Assembly: GCF_002115825.1 (NCBI RefSeq)
Contig: NZ_JFJZ01000045.1
Coordinates: forward strand, 1 to 35,735
DNA from: Thalassospira sp. MCCC 1A01428
Lineage (GTDB): Bacteria > Pseudomonadota > Alphaproteobacteria > Rhodospirillales > Thalassospiraceae
DNA: 35,735 nucleotides
Direction of reading: 5' to 3'
Shown here piece by piece: positions 1-7,760 of the stretch (position 1 is its first letter; the number at the start of each line of letters is the position of its first letter). The position numbers and the translations under genes were made by a program. The notes under the pieces are model-generated. The model saw only the letters and a program-made list of their open reading frames with translations, was not told where the DNA came from and did not search any database.

Positions 1-1
1 C

Positions 2-496
2 GCCCTTCAAATTCGAAAAAACCTGCCGAATCCCCCGCATAGGATTTTAACGAATTCGCGCGACCCTGTATGGGAAATAGAGCTGGCAGGTGACAAAACC
101 GCCTATATGCGGTTTAACGACCGCGAATTTGACAATCAATACATTGTCTATATCGATGCCGAGAAATTTTACTATCACTGGCTAAGATCGACCGATGGTT
201 TCCACAAATGTCCGACCAGGGCAAAAATGCCCCTCGATCGGAAATATGCAGGCGCTGAAACCGGCTTCTCTCATGGCCGTGAAAATCCGGTACCACTCGC
301 CTATCCGCACATAACCTTTACAGGAAACGAATTCTCCATTTCTTTCACCAACGGGATAACTCGCACAATCTGGCTGATTGCTAATGGAGCAAAATCCTTT
401 CCCATCGAGGTAAGAGAATTTTCCCAAGCCGAACTGTTTCACGGTCTCATGGGCGTTGGGCACGCACCAATTACCGGTGCTGAACTCAAAATGTAA
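2..496 (+). CDS. Plasmid fertility-inhibition-factor-like protein (5' end outside window)
   Basis: The reading frame is open from the first bases of the window to the stop at 496. The likely start lies upstream, because recognisable family sequence (a segment reading VWEIELAG) precedes the first ATG at 107. The central block NPVPLA followed by FTNGITRTIWLIANGAKSFP matches my memory of the plasmid fertility inhibition factor family, whose members reduce conjugation of co-resident plasmids, probably by acting on the coupling step. No signal peptide or membrane segment is visible in the part present. The neighbour on the right is on the opposite strand and ends 14 bases away, so the two genes are convergent. 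Family assignment is from motif memory only; the inhibition role is known for family members and only inferred here. Confidence 0.6.
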   Translation, partial: ALQIRKNLPNPPHRILTNSRDPVWEIELAGDKTAYMRFNDREFDNQYIVYIDAEKFYYHWLRSTDGFHKCPTRAKMPLDRKYAGAETGFSHGRENPVPLAYPHITFTGNEFSISFTNGITRTIWLIANGAKSFPIEVREFSQAELFHGLMGVGHAPITGAELKM

Positions 497-510
497 ACCG
501 GCACCCTGCC

Positions 511-1218
511 CTAAAACAGCGCGTTCCCGATTGGCTCCATCAGCTTTCTTCCGGTGTTCGTCACCTTGTTCACGTCAGTTGATACAGGCCAGGCCGCTAA
601 TAACTGGGATGGAAAGGGAGCCCGTAATTGCTTCAAAGCATATTCAAGTGGCGAATTTAACCAGGAACCAATTTCCTCATTCGTCAGGATTGCGGGTTCG
701 CGATTATGAATACGTGCCATGTGCGGCCCTGCTGCCCGGGTAAGCATCGATACTGTAAAAAACTCTGTTTCAACAGCCTTCGACGTTCCCCGCCAATGCG
801 ACCAGACCCCTGCGACCAAAGCCGGACTAAATCCACTATCACCACGAACACCAATGGCGTATGGCCTTTTGTCCTTCGGGTTTTGCCTGTCCCATTCATA
901 AAAGCTGCGGATCGGAATCAGGCAGCGATGCCGGACAGCTGATCCGCGATAAGCTTTACGCTCCAGTAAATCCTCAGACCTCGCATTGAATGTACTGAAA
1001 CGCTTTTCTGTCAGATCCGCGGAAAACCAGGGAGGGATAAAATCCCATCTGGCATATTCACCCCAGATGCGCCTCTGATCAGTTAGCACCACAGGAACCT
1101 GATGGGTTGGAGCTGTATTAAAGTTTGGTTCTGGATCATCAAACGGCACCGGAAATGCCAGCCCTGACAACTGATGAATTTCCGCCCAGGTCAAATCATG
1201 GCTATATCGCCCGCACAT
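511..1218 (-). CDS. yedK: SRAP (SOS response-associated peptidase, YedK/HMCES) protein
   Basis: A 235-aa protein starting with the invariant MCGRY. Cys2 becomes the N-terminal nucleophile after Met removal and forms a thiazolidine crosslink with abasic sites in single-stranded DNA. The other family residues are in place: FNARSE around Asn78, SFYEWD with Glu108, and the ARIHNREP segment with His171. The length fits the family. Known members shield abasic sites in ssDNA from cleavage. On a transferring plasmid, which passes through a single-stranded form, that could protect incoming DNA, but this is inference. The gene is divergent from the gene at 1335 and its upstream region holds a palindromic sequence shared with the mob region. 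The call is secure; a plasmid-specific role is not. Confidence 0.95.
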   Translation of the reverse strand: MCGRYSHDLTWAEIHQLSGLAFPVPFDDPEPNFNTAPTHQVPVVLTDQRRIWGEYARWDFIPPWFSADLTEKRFSTFNARSEDLLERKAYRGSAVRHRCLIPIRSFYEWDRQNPKDKRPYAIGVRGDSGFSPALVAGVWSHWRGTSKAVETEFFTVSMLTRAAGPHMARIHNREPAILTNEEIGSWLNSPLEYALKQLRAPFPSQLLAAWPVSTDVNKVTNTGRKLMEPIGNALF

Positions 1219-1276
1219 TCCTTAATCCCTAAATAATGCTCGCAAATCGTGCATTGGCAGCAACTGCGACTTGATC

Positions 1277-1306
1277 TTTTGATAACAATGATCAAAATAT
1301 CTTTTG
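1277..1306. promoter_or_regulatory. Candidate operator shared with the transfer region
   Basis: The divergent spacer between the SRAP gene and the 1335 gene holds TTTTGAT-N7-ATCAAAA (1277-1297) overlapping ATCAAAATATCTTTTG (1291-1306). The second sequence recurs exactly at 13092-13107 and with slight changes at 12976-12989, both in the oriT/mob intergenic region. The symmetry (CAAAA-TATC-TTTTG) fits a repressor operator. The binding protein is unknown. Confidence 0.4.
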
Positions 1307-1334
1307 TTGACCATTTTGAAGCGATTTTCCGGCC

Positions 1335-1973
1335 ATGGAAACCACCACAACCGAATATAAGCACGCTCTATCCTCCTGCGAAGGTGAATGGGAAGTCAGG
1401 GAAGATAGAGGAAATCTAATCGTTTTCTCCATGCGGTTCGGTGTGCTCATTATTGGTGAAAGACCTCACAACCCAAGTTTGCCTAATGCTATCTTCGACC
1501 TGGTGCCGGCATTCCCGAAATCATCGGCAACTTTACAAAACTTGCCGACAATTCTCGCACAGGCTATGCGGCCAAATCAGGATCGCTGGTACGTGACATT
1601 GCTTCACTTCGATGCGCGAACAACCGCAATGTCAGAGAATTTGCTTGCTGGGATCGAACCGGAAAAAACCATTGCCCCAGGAACAAGCCCTCAAATTCCT
1701 CTTCAGGAAGAAATTAGAACATTGCGAAAATCGCTTCGCCGACAGCTTGCATTAACGTTTGCTGACCCCAGGTCCGCTATCAAACAGATAGAACGCGATC
1801 TCTCACGCGAAAAAATACAAACGGTCCTCGATAGAATATCGATGAATCCAGAGAGATACGGGCAGGCAATAAAAAATCGCAAGCTCTCTATTGATCCAGA
1901 CATTGTCTTGAACCTTGCCAACCTGGGCGCCGCCCTTGGAGATCGCAAATGCGAATTACATCTGCCTTCCTGA
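1335..1973 (+). CDS. Unrecognised 212-aa protein
   Basis: I do not recognise this protein. It is soluble-looking, with no signal peptide or membrane segment. The N-terminal half (to about residue 100) is mixed beta-like; the stretch from about 110 to 175 is rich in charged residues and probably helical, with a run of Arg/Lys and Glu (EEIRTLRKSLRRQ, IEQ-type heptads) suggestive of a coiled coil. The ATG at 1335 is the first start after the divergent promoter region, but the ribosome binding site is weak. Its end overlaps the start of the next gene by 25 bases, so the two are probably co-translated. The shared operator upstream suggests co-regulation with transfer genes, which is inference. Confidence 0.55.
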   Translation: METTTTEYKHALSSCEGEWEVREDRGNLIVFSMRFGVLIIGERPHNPSLPNAIFDLVPAFPKSSATLQNLPTILAQAMRPNQDRWYVTLLHFDARTTAMSENLLAGIEPEKTIAPGTSPQIPLQEEIRTLRKSLRRQLALTFADPRSAIKQIERDLSREKIQTVLDRISMNPERYGQAIKNRKLSIDPDIVLNLANLGAALGDRKCELHLPS

Positions 1974-3070
1974 CCACAACGCTTCTTCTTGCCGCATGGT
2001 GGGGGACCGCTTTGACGATGTGGCAAGTCAACCTTTTGTACCCATCTCATTGGACGGCGCTATGGAGAGCCGTATCAGTCCTGCAATTCGACATTTCCGG
2101 ATACTCGAACCAGCTCCTTGGTTTTTTATGTGGACTGCTGTTTGTAGTGATCATTGGAATTCCCGCCTGTGCTGCGATCGGCGCCTTATGGTTAACCCGC
2201 GTATGGTCAACCATCTTACAGAGCGTTTTGATATTGGCGAGAACGATTTTCAAGATCCCGCTTCGCTGTGCCAGGGTCATTACCAGGCCTCTGGCGGCGA
2301 TCGGCAAATGGAGCCCCCCAATTAAAGTAAGAGCTCGGGTCAAATGGGGAGAGGAGCCAATAGAAAACAGCGATCGGATCGTCAGTGAAGAGGCCGAACC
2401 GGTCATGCAAATATCGGCAGAATCAACCCGCATATCTTACGCTAGCGAAGAAACCACAGATGACTTTGCTGTTGGCCTGCAGACGAGCGGGCTGATGAGC
2501 TACAATGCTTCGATGATTCCGACCATTCGTGATTATCTTGAGAAAAATAATTACGAATGTCGCCTCGATATTGCCCTTAACTCCGACGCCCTGGGAGATC
2601 GCGGCTTTACGCCTGATGAATTCGGCAATAATCCAAAAACTTTTATCGACATGGTCGCTTTTGGTAGCGACCAAATCATTATTATTCAAATTCTTGACTT
2701 GGGCAATCAGACCTGGACAGCATCAACCTCAATTGATCAGGCAGAATGGCAGTCTCAGGACGGTGAACGCGCCCCCTGCCCTGTTTTTCGAGCCGCAGCC
2801 GCAATGCGCCGCTTTAAGCAGCAGTATGCAGGCAGTCTCAACCTTCAACCAGGCGAGTTGGTCGCGGTAGCTTTTATTGGAAATGGCAACCTCGACGACA
2901 ACCCGTTAGCAGACCAGATTTACGACTATGCCACCAGCATGGACGTTGAAATCGCAATGCTGGATTCGCCAGGCGCCCTCGAATCCCTCTTTGTCTACGG
3001 CGAAGCCCCCTACCCTTTGGACAAGATTGATCTTGTGTCCGCATATTCTCACAACGCGAAATCCAACTAA
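1949..3070 (+). CDS. Membrane protein with a NERD-like (nuclease-related) C-terminal domain
   Basis: 373 aa. Two hydrophobic segments (about residues 5-25 and 55-90, the second long enough for a hairpin) are followed by a basic stretch and a soluble domain from about 170. That domain resembles the restriction-endonuclease-like NERD layout: a strand with FIDMVAFGSDQIIIIQILD (about 231-249), then a Trp-containing segment and the helix PVFRAAAAMRRFKQQY. In active NERD proteins the core reads D-x(n)-(E/Q)-x-K; here Asp and Gln are present but the Lys is replaced by Leu, so catalysis may be lost. GGAG lies before the ATG at 1949. The gene overlaps the preceding one by 25 bases. Function is unknown; the NERD relation is a pattern judgement. 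Confidence 0.6.
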   Translation: MRITSAFLTTTLLLAAWWGTALTMWQVNLLYPSHWTALWRAVSVLQFDISGYSNQLLGFLCGLLFVVIIGIPACAAIGALWLTRVWSTILQSVLILARTIFKIPLRCARVITRPLAAIGKWSPPIKVRARVKWGEEPIENSDRIVSEEAEPVMQISAESTRISYASEETTDDFAVGLQTSGLMSYNASMIPTIRDYLEKNNYECRLDIALNSDALGDRGFTPDEFGNNPKTFIDMVAFGSDQIIIIQILDLGNQTWTASTSIDQAEWQSQDGERAPCPVFRAAAAMRRFKQQYAGSLNLQPGELVAVAFIGNGNLDDNPLADQIYDYATSMDVEIAMLDSPGALESLFVYGEAPYPLDKIDLVSAYSHNAKSN

Positions 3071-3218
3071 CGAAATTTTTTATAGTCTCTAAGTCTTTGT
3101 TTTAATGTGATAAATATATTTTTTCAAAAAGGAAAAACACAAGAAACTTGAAATTTTATTTTGTCTTTTGATGTCAATAGGGATAGCTTCCCAATATCAA
3201 CCCTGCCGGGAGATACCA

Positions 3219-3875
3219 ATGACAGCAAATTTTTCTGACACGAACATAAAAGAATGGGCCATCGCCCTTCACAAGCAACCTGAGATAATCGCGAAAGTTA
3301 TGGAAATTCTTCCATTCACTGCTCAGGACCTTATCAAGATAAGCAAGGACCTGTATCGACGCCCTCTGTCGAATGACATGATTCAGAAATGCATGTCAGT
3401 TGATGCATGCGTCAAACTGCAATCCGATACGTATCGTCGGCTCGCGATGCTATTTACTCACCTCGAAATCGGTGTGGAGCTGCAGGACGGCGAGTACCAA
3501 CCAAAATTGCCCCCGTCCCTGCAACAGGCGGCAGATCTTTCGCGCCTTGACCGCCATCAAAAGACATATGCCGATACACGAGGGGTGCAGATACGCATTA
3601 GCCGATCTCAGATGGATGCCATAACTCAATATTGCAAGCGGCATCGCCTGTCCCGAAACAATCTCATTTGCGAAATCATTGAAGTAGGATTTCACAACGT
3701 GACGGGGCGGTCGTTACCTGGCGCAATAGCGCAAGACCCTGTCAAAGACCTCTATCAGGCAGGTTTCGGACTCATCACAGAACCTCAAATGGCACCTGCC
3801 GCTTCCCCGAAAACAGGCCTGGTCACAGATAAACAGACAAGTAACTCACAGCCCATGGGGCTCGTTTGCGAATGA
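3219..3875 (+). CDS. Unrecognised protein with a possible ribbon-helix-helix segment
   Basis: 218 aa from the ATG at 3219, which has GGGAGA six bases upstream; an in-frame ATG at 3168 lacks a ribosome binding site. No family recognised. A segment around residues 120-155 (GVQIRISRSQMDAITQYCKRH, then RLSRNNLICEIIEVGF) has the strand-helix-helix pattern of RHH or similar DNA-binding domains. The stop overlaps the start of the Toprim gene by four bases (ATGA), so the two proteins are translationally coupled and may work together on DNA. The 148-base spacer upstream is very AT-rich and contains T and A runs, consistent with a promoter. Confidence 0.55.
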   Translation: MTANFSDTNIKEWAIALHKQPEIIAKVMEILPFTAQDLIKISKDLYRRPLSNDMIQKCMSVDACVKLQSDTYRRLAMLFTHLEIGVELQDGEYQPKLPPSLQQAADLSRLDRHQKTYADTRGVQIRISRSQMDAITQYCKRHRLSRNNLICEIIEVGFHNVTGRSLPGAIAQDPVKDLYQAGFGLITEPQMAPAASPKTGLVTDKQTSNSQPMGLVCE

Positions 3876-4936
3876 CCCTTGAAGACTTAAAGGACCGATT
3901 AAACAACACAGCAGCCGAAGCCCTTCAATGGCTCATGCCCGCAGGCTATGTTAGTCACAACACCTTTTATTGCGGTGATGTTTTTGGGACACCCGCCTCA
4001 AAAGGTAAACCCGGTTCCTTTACCTTTCATCTTCAAAAATTGATCGGCAAAGACTTTGCATCAGGAGATCGCGGATATTTCGGTGTCTACGACATCTTTG
4101 TTGCACATGCAAAAGGCAATCAAACAGACGCGATCAGGCTTTCGCGAGAGTTCCTTAAACTCCCCCCAACGGATCGGCCGCAAATAAATCACCATCACGA
4201 GCGGGGCGCCAGGGACAGGAAAAAAAACAACCTGATAGACGTTGTTCAGGTTTACAAGACCTGTCCCGGCGGACCTCCTGAAATCCCGAAAAGACACCGG
4301 TCATCCGTGACCAATGTGTGGCCCTGGCAACGCGCTGACGGTTGCCTCGTCGGCTATAGCTACCGACTTGAGTTTGTCAGCGAGGGCAAGCGCAAAAAGA
4401 TATTGCTGCCCCTGACATGGTGTCAGCTTTTTCACAAGGAAACCCAAAGAACATTTGATGGCTGGCACAATGCGGGGCTTCCGGCTCCGCAACCGCTGAT
4501 GGCCATCGATGAGGTGCTGCTCGCAGCGGAATCAGTTCTCATCGTAGAGGGCGAAAAAACCGGCACTGCAGCTCGTGCGCTCAGCAAACTGACAGACCAT
4601 CCACTGTCGCGGTTTCAGGCCGTAACGACCTGGCATGGCGGCGTAAATCGCCTAGAGAAAGTTGATTGGAGACCGCTTCATGGGAAACGGGTCGTCTACT
4701 GGCCAGACGCTGATCAATGCTCTTTAAAATCCCGCGTCAGAGCAGGTTTTCGGGCTGGCGAACAACTGCCGCTTATTTTTAAAAAACAGGGAATAACCGT
4801 CGGTCAATACCGATTGGTCGAGCCAGGACTTGAATTACCAGACGGGTGGGATCTTGCAGATCCCCTGCCCGACGGCCTCGGCCACGCCTGGCTGCTCGAT
4901 AAACTTGATACAGCGGAGGTTTACGTGAGCCCATAA
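3872..4936 (+). CDS. Toprim-domain (primase-like) DNA-binding protein
   Basis: 354 aa from the ATG at 3872, which overlaps the previous stop; an in-frame TTG lies six bases earlier. The N-terminal third (MPAGYVSHNTFYCGDVFGTP, then GSFTFHLQK and GKDFASGDRGYFGVYDIFV) resembles the template-binding N-domain of plasmid and phage primase-like proteins, though a full zinc-binding Cys set is not visible. From about 220 a Toprim-like core is seen: SVLIVEGEKTGTAA (the catalytic Glu motif) and later RVVYWPDADQ (the DxD motif). Such proteins usually make or bind RNA primers, or act with a plasmid helicase. There is no helicase domain here and none downstream. A strong GC hairpin follows the stop. Confidence 0.75.
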   Translation: MTLEDLKDRLNNTAAEALQWLMPAGYVSHNTFYCGDVFGTPASKGKPGSFTFHLQKLIGKDFASGDRGYFGVYDIFVAHAKGNQTDAIRLSREFLKLPPTDRPQINHHHERGARDRKKNNLIDVVQVYKTCPGGPPEIPKRHRSSVTNVWPWQRADGCLVGYSYRLEFVSEGKRKKILLPLTWCQLFHKETQRTFDGWHNAGLPAPQPLMAIDEVLLAAESVLIVEGEKTGTAARALSKLTDHPLSRFQAVTTWHGGVNRLEKVDWRPLHGKRVVYWPDADQCSLKSRVRAGFRAGEQLPLIFKKQGITVGQYRLVEPGLELPDGWDLADPLPDGLGHAWLLDKLDTAEVYVSP

Positions 4937-4943
4937 AAGCATA

Positions 4944-4965
4944 GGCCCCGCTTTTCTGCGGGGCC
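4944..4965 (+). terminator. GC-rich terminator-type hairpin
   Basis: GGCCCCGC (4944-4951), a six-base loop and GCGGGGCC (4958-4965) form a perfect 8-bp stem seven bases after the Toprim stop codon. There is no T tract immediately after it, so it may need Rho or act mainly as an mRNA 3' stabiliser. Confidence 0.6.
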
Positions 4966-5223
4966 CATAAAAGTCAAATATAAGAGCGGTCAACTCTTTC
5001 AACAGACCAGTCTTCTGCTGGTGCTGAACGTTGGGTCTTTGCTTATTCGCCAGACATTAATTTTTGTCTGAACGAACTTGCTCGCCTTTGTTTCAGCGGC
5101 ACAAGCCCGGCTTGTTTGGTGTTGGTCTCTCCCCGTTGCTGCAAGAAGCGACCCAACATGCCTGAGTATATAGCGCGTGAACGGTCGAGATCAACCCCTG
5201 AAATGTGACACAGGAACTAAAAA
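4966..5223. other. Intergenic spacer with a small inverted repeat
   Basis: No convincing gene is seen. CAGACA (5051-5056) and TGTCTG (5065-5070) form an inverted repeat with an AT-rich centre, possibly an operator or hairpin. The 3' end carries the AGGA ribosome binding site of the gene at 5224. Confidence 0.3.
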
Positions 5224-6153
5224 ATGAAAAATTTTCACGCTTCCACGTCAGCCGTAAACCGCTTCAGCTGGCTACAAGCCAACGTCTTCAAAGCAGAAGC
5301 TCTCTCTGCCACTGCGCGCCTGGTTGCGTGCGTCCTGGTCAGTTTCTTAAACGACAAAACGCTGGACTGCTTTCCGAAAGTCTCAACCATCGCCAGTGCG
5401 GCGCAACTCAATGAACGTACCGTGCGAAATGCAATCAATGAGCTGATTGATTGCAATCTGGTAAAAAAGAACTCACACGCTATCGGCTTTATGAAAAACC
5501 GGAACACCTATCAGTTACTCGGTATCTCAAAGCCCAAAGCGGATATAAATGCCGGTGCAGTACCGGCATCTGCTTCCGGTACTGCACCGGAAAGAGGTTC
5601 CGGCTCCTATAGGAACACGGATTCAAATAACACGGATAGAAGGAAATCCCATATTCCGGCCAGCCAGGTGCAAGAACATCAATTGATGGAAGTTGTGACA
5701 AAACGCTGGCAGCAGTTATCACGGGACCCATGGACTAATGAAAACGCGCGGCACCATGTTGGTTTGGCAATTGAACGCGCCGGGATCAACGCAGTTACTG
5801 ATCAACTCAATGATGTGAGCTCACGCAAACAACGTTTCAATCGCTCAGCCATTCTCGACATGCTGCAGGCGATTGGCACCACAAAAGCACCAGCTCGCCC
5901 GACCGAGAGTATCGAATTGCTTGGCAAGGTGACTGATGTCTGGGCTGCGATCGCACAAGATTTTGCCCGCCATCCTCTCCTCGATTGTCCCCTGCCCTTC
6001 ACATGGCTGAAGCAGATATCGGCTCGCATAGCAAACAACCAAATTGAGCTGAAGCCACAAACCCCGCTTGTCCGTGACCAGTTGCGCAACCGGTTTGAAC
6101 AACTTCTCTCAGACTGCTGTCGGAAGCACGGCCTGAAGATGATCGTGGCTTAG
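5224..6153 (+). CDS. HTH protein with a C-terminal DnaA N-domain-like segment
   Basis: 309 aa. The N-terminal 95 residues form a winged-helix domain of the HTH_36 type found in plasmid and phage replication proteins (FPKVSTIASAAQLNERTVRNAINEL is the recognition unit). A linker rich in Ser, Gly and Asn follows (about 100-150). The last 80 residues (VWAAIAQDFARHP, FTWLKQISARIAN, IELKPQTPLVRDQLRNRFEQLL) follow the pattern of the DnaA N-terminal domain, which binds the helicase loader or other replication partners. The protein may therefore recruit host replication proteins to plasmid DNA; this is inferred from architecture. AGGA is well placed before the ATG. The gene at 6169 follows after 15 bases, probably in the same transcript. 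Confidence 0.7.
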   Translation: MKNFHASTSAVNRFSWLQANVFKAEALSATARLVACVLVSFLNDKTLDCFPKVSTIASAAQLNERTVRNAINELIDCNLVKKNSHAIGFMKNRNTYQLLGISKPKADINAGAVPASASGTAPERGSGSYRNTDSNNTDRRKSHIPASQVQEHQLMEVVTKRWQQLSRDPWTNENARHHVGLAIERAGINAVTDQLNDVSSRKQRFNRSAILDMLQAIGTTKAPARPTESIELLGKVTDVWAAIAQDFARHPLLDCPLPFTWLKQISARIANNQIELKPQTPLVRDQLRNRFEQLLSDCCRKHGLKMIVA

Positions 6154-6168
6154 AAAGGATAAAATACG

Positions 6169-6834
6169 ATGGTCCAATTTATTCTCGGTCACATTCGCAA
6201 TAGCGCTATCCCGTTGTTACTTGCGTTTATTCTTGAAAGGCACGGCATTTCTCCCATTCCAGCGATCATCCTTTTTTTCTTGCTGATTGCAACGCAGATA
6301 TGGGCGGATTTGTATGATTTCGAACCTGTCACACTGAAATGCTATCTGAAGCTCAAAGATCTGACAGATTGGGACCCACGCCAACTGGATCAGGTAATTG
6401 AGCGCCGAATCAAGCCGTTATGTGATGTTTTCAACAGCCTGCCAGAAACAGCTACACTCTATTCCTGTGAAGGCCACTTACGTCCCTACTATAACGAATG
6501 GTTTCTTCCACGCTTTGTGATTAACGGCCCCTACATCATGTTCCGATCAGAGTGTTGTGACCTGGTGCATGAGCTTTCAGACCATTTGTTTGCCGATCAG
6601 CTCAACAATTACTGGGACCTCAAAGGATCATTTCGTCCAGCCACCGACAATATCTATGACCCTGGTGGAGATTATGTCTGGGTAATTCGGTGCCAAACGG
6701 CTGTTGGCCTGTTTTGGCGCAAACGATCCCTCATTGATGCTGATATTGCGGCACTCGTCCACTTTCTTGGCCGAGCCGATCGCCGATCCCCTTCCCTCCC
6801 CTGCCCTCAAAATCCCACTCTTGAAGGAGAATAA
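6169..6834 (+). CDS. Unrecognised membrane-anchored protein
   Basis: 221 aa with AAGGA before the ATG. The first 50 residues contain one or two hydrophobic helices (IPLLLAFIL and PAIILFFLLIATQIW). The remainder is soluble and rich in aromatic residues and Cys (TLYSCEGHLRPYY near residue 100, RSECCDLVHEL near 125). The SCEGH stretch recalls the substrate loop of some RNA-modifying and phage hypothetical proteins, but no family can be named. It follows the HTH/DnaA-N gene closely, so co-expression is likely. The C-terminal 20 residues are Pro/Ser-rich. Confidence 0.55.
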   Translation: MVQFILGHIRNSAIPLLLAFILERHGISPIPAIILFFLLIATQIWADLYDFEPVTLKCYLKLKDLTDWDPRQLDQVIERRIKPLCDVFNSLPETATLYSCEGHLRPYYNEWFLPRFVINGPYIMFRSECCDLVHELSDHLFADQLNNYWDLKGSFRPATDNIYDPGGDYVWVIRCQTAVGLFWRKRSLIDADIAALVHFLGRADRRSPSLPCPQNPTLEGE

Positions 6835-6926
6835 TGGTGTCTTCCTTTATCGCCAGCAGCAGCCAGGGCGCGATCACGTCCAAGACTTCTCGCACCGTAA
6901 TAGACGTCTAACAAAAGCTTAACGGC

Positions 6927-7295
6927 TTAATCACCGACTTGCTGCCTACTTAAAGCCACTGCGATTTCTTCACGTACAGATTTGCGAAGCCCCCTGCCCA
7001 TCTGATCGATCTCCGCAGACTTTTTTAATGTGATCGGTAGACGTGAAGCAATCAAGGAGGATTGCAGAACGCCGGCCTCCTTTAACAGAACCAGAAGCCT
7101 CATGTGCTGAACGTCGTCCTGGGAAACCCGGTGGATTTCCTTCTTCCATTTGGAAACGACAGACGGGTTTTTCTTGAGAAGAGCCGCCAAAGTACCGAGC
7201 CATCCGCGGTCAGCCCCGTCATTGAGGGTCAAACCGATAGCGAACAATTCCTCTTCGGTAATATTAGGAACCTGTTTGGATTTCGCTTCCGCCAT
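6927..7295 (-). CDS. Small HTH-like protein, possible regulator
   Basis: 122 aa. The segment WLGTLAALLKKNPSVVSKWKKE (about residues 32-53) reads as a helix-turn-helix in which a short helix, a turn and KNPSVVSKWKKE form the recognition unit, as in Cro/XRE-like regulators. The rest is helical and charged. It faces the gene at 6169 convergently and its promoter opens into the gene-free repeat region, where GCCTCAG, part of a palindrome repeated at 7470 and 7895, also occurs just upstream (7304-7310). It could be a copy-number or transfer regulator; the target is not known. The ribosome binding site is weak, so the start is uncertain. Confidence 0.55.
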   Translation of the reverse strand: MAEAKSKQVPNITEEELFAIGLTLNDGADRGWLGTLAALLKKNPSVVSKWKKEIHRVSQDDVQHMRLLVLLKEAGVLQSSLIASRLPITLKKSAEIDQMGRGLRKSVREEIAVALSRQQVGD

Positions 7296-7463
7296 TTTAT
7301 CATGCCTCAGTCACATGCAAATCAGCATAATAGTGCCCTAGTCACCAAAATCAATGTAAAACAATGACTGGGGAACATTTCATCCGACGGCCATCAGCCG
7401 CTTATGATTGTGACGCGCGGGGGCAACGTCCATCTTGCGTGTTTATCGTAATTCCCCCGCTTT

Positions 7464-7760
7464 ATCAGGCCTCAGGCATATTTGTGCTGAGGTCGCACGA
7501 CTTTGACCGACTTTGGGTGGATGCCCCGCAGGCATTACAAGCCGTTTCTCAAGTCAGTATGTGCTTCTCGCCAATCTGGAGGTAATTGAGTACAGGTTCG
7601 CAGTTGGAAGGAAATTCCAGCACCTTTCTGGCACGTACTCGGTAAACTTGATCATCACATTGACGCATCCGATGACTGTCATCTTTTATATAATGGATAA
7701 CGGTCATCGGAGTTATAAACGATGACTGTTATCAAGGATAAATCTGATAACAGTCATCAG
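7464..7760 (+). repeat. Direct duplication, copy 1 (offset 425 bp)
   Basis: About 290 bases repeat with mostly point differences at an offset of exactly 425 bases (compare 7469-7760 with 7894-8185). Each copy starts with the palindrome CCTCAG-N11-CTGAGG and ends with four 25-bp-phased 13-mers. Confidence 0.85.
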
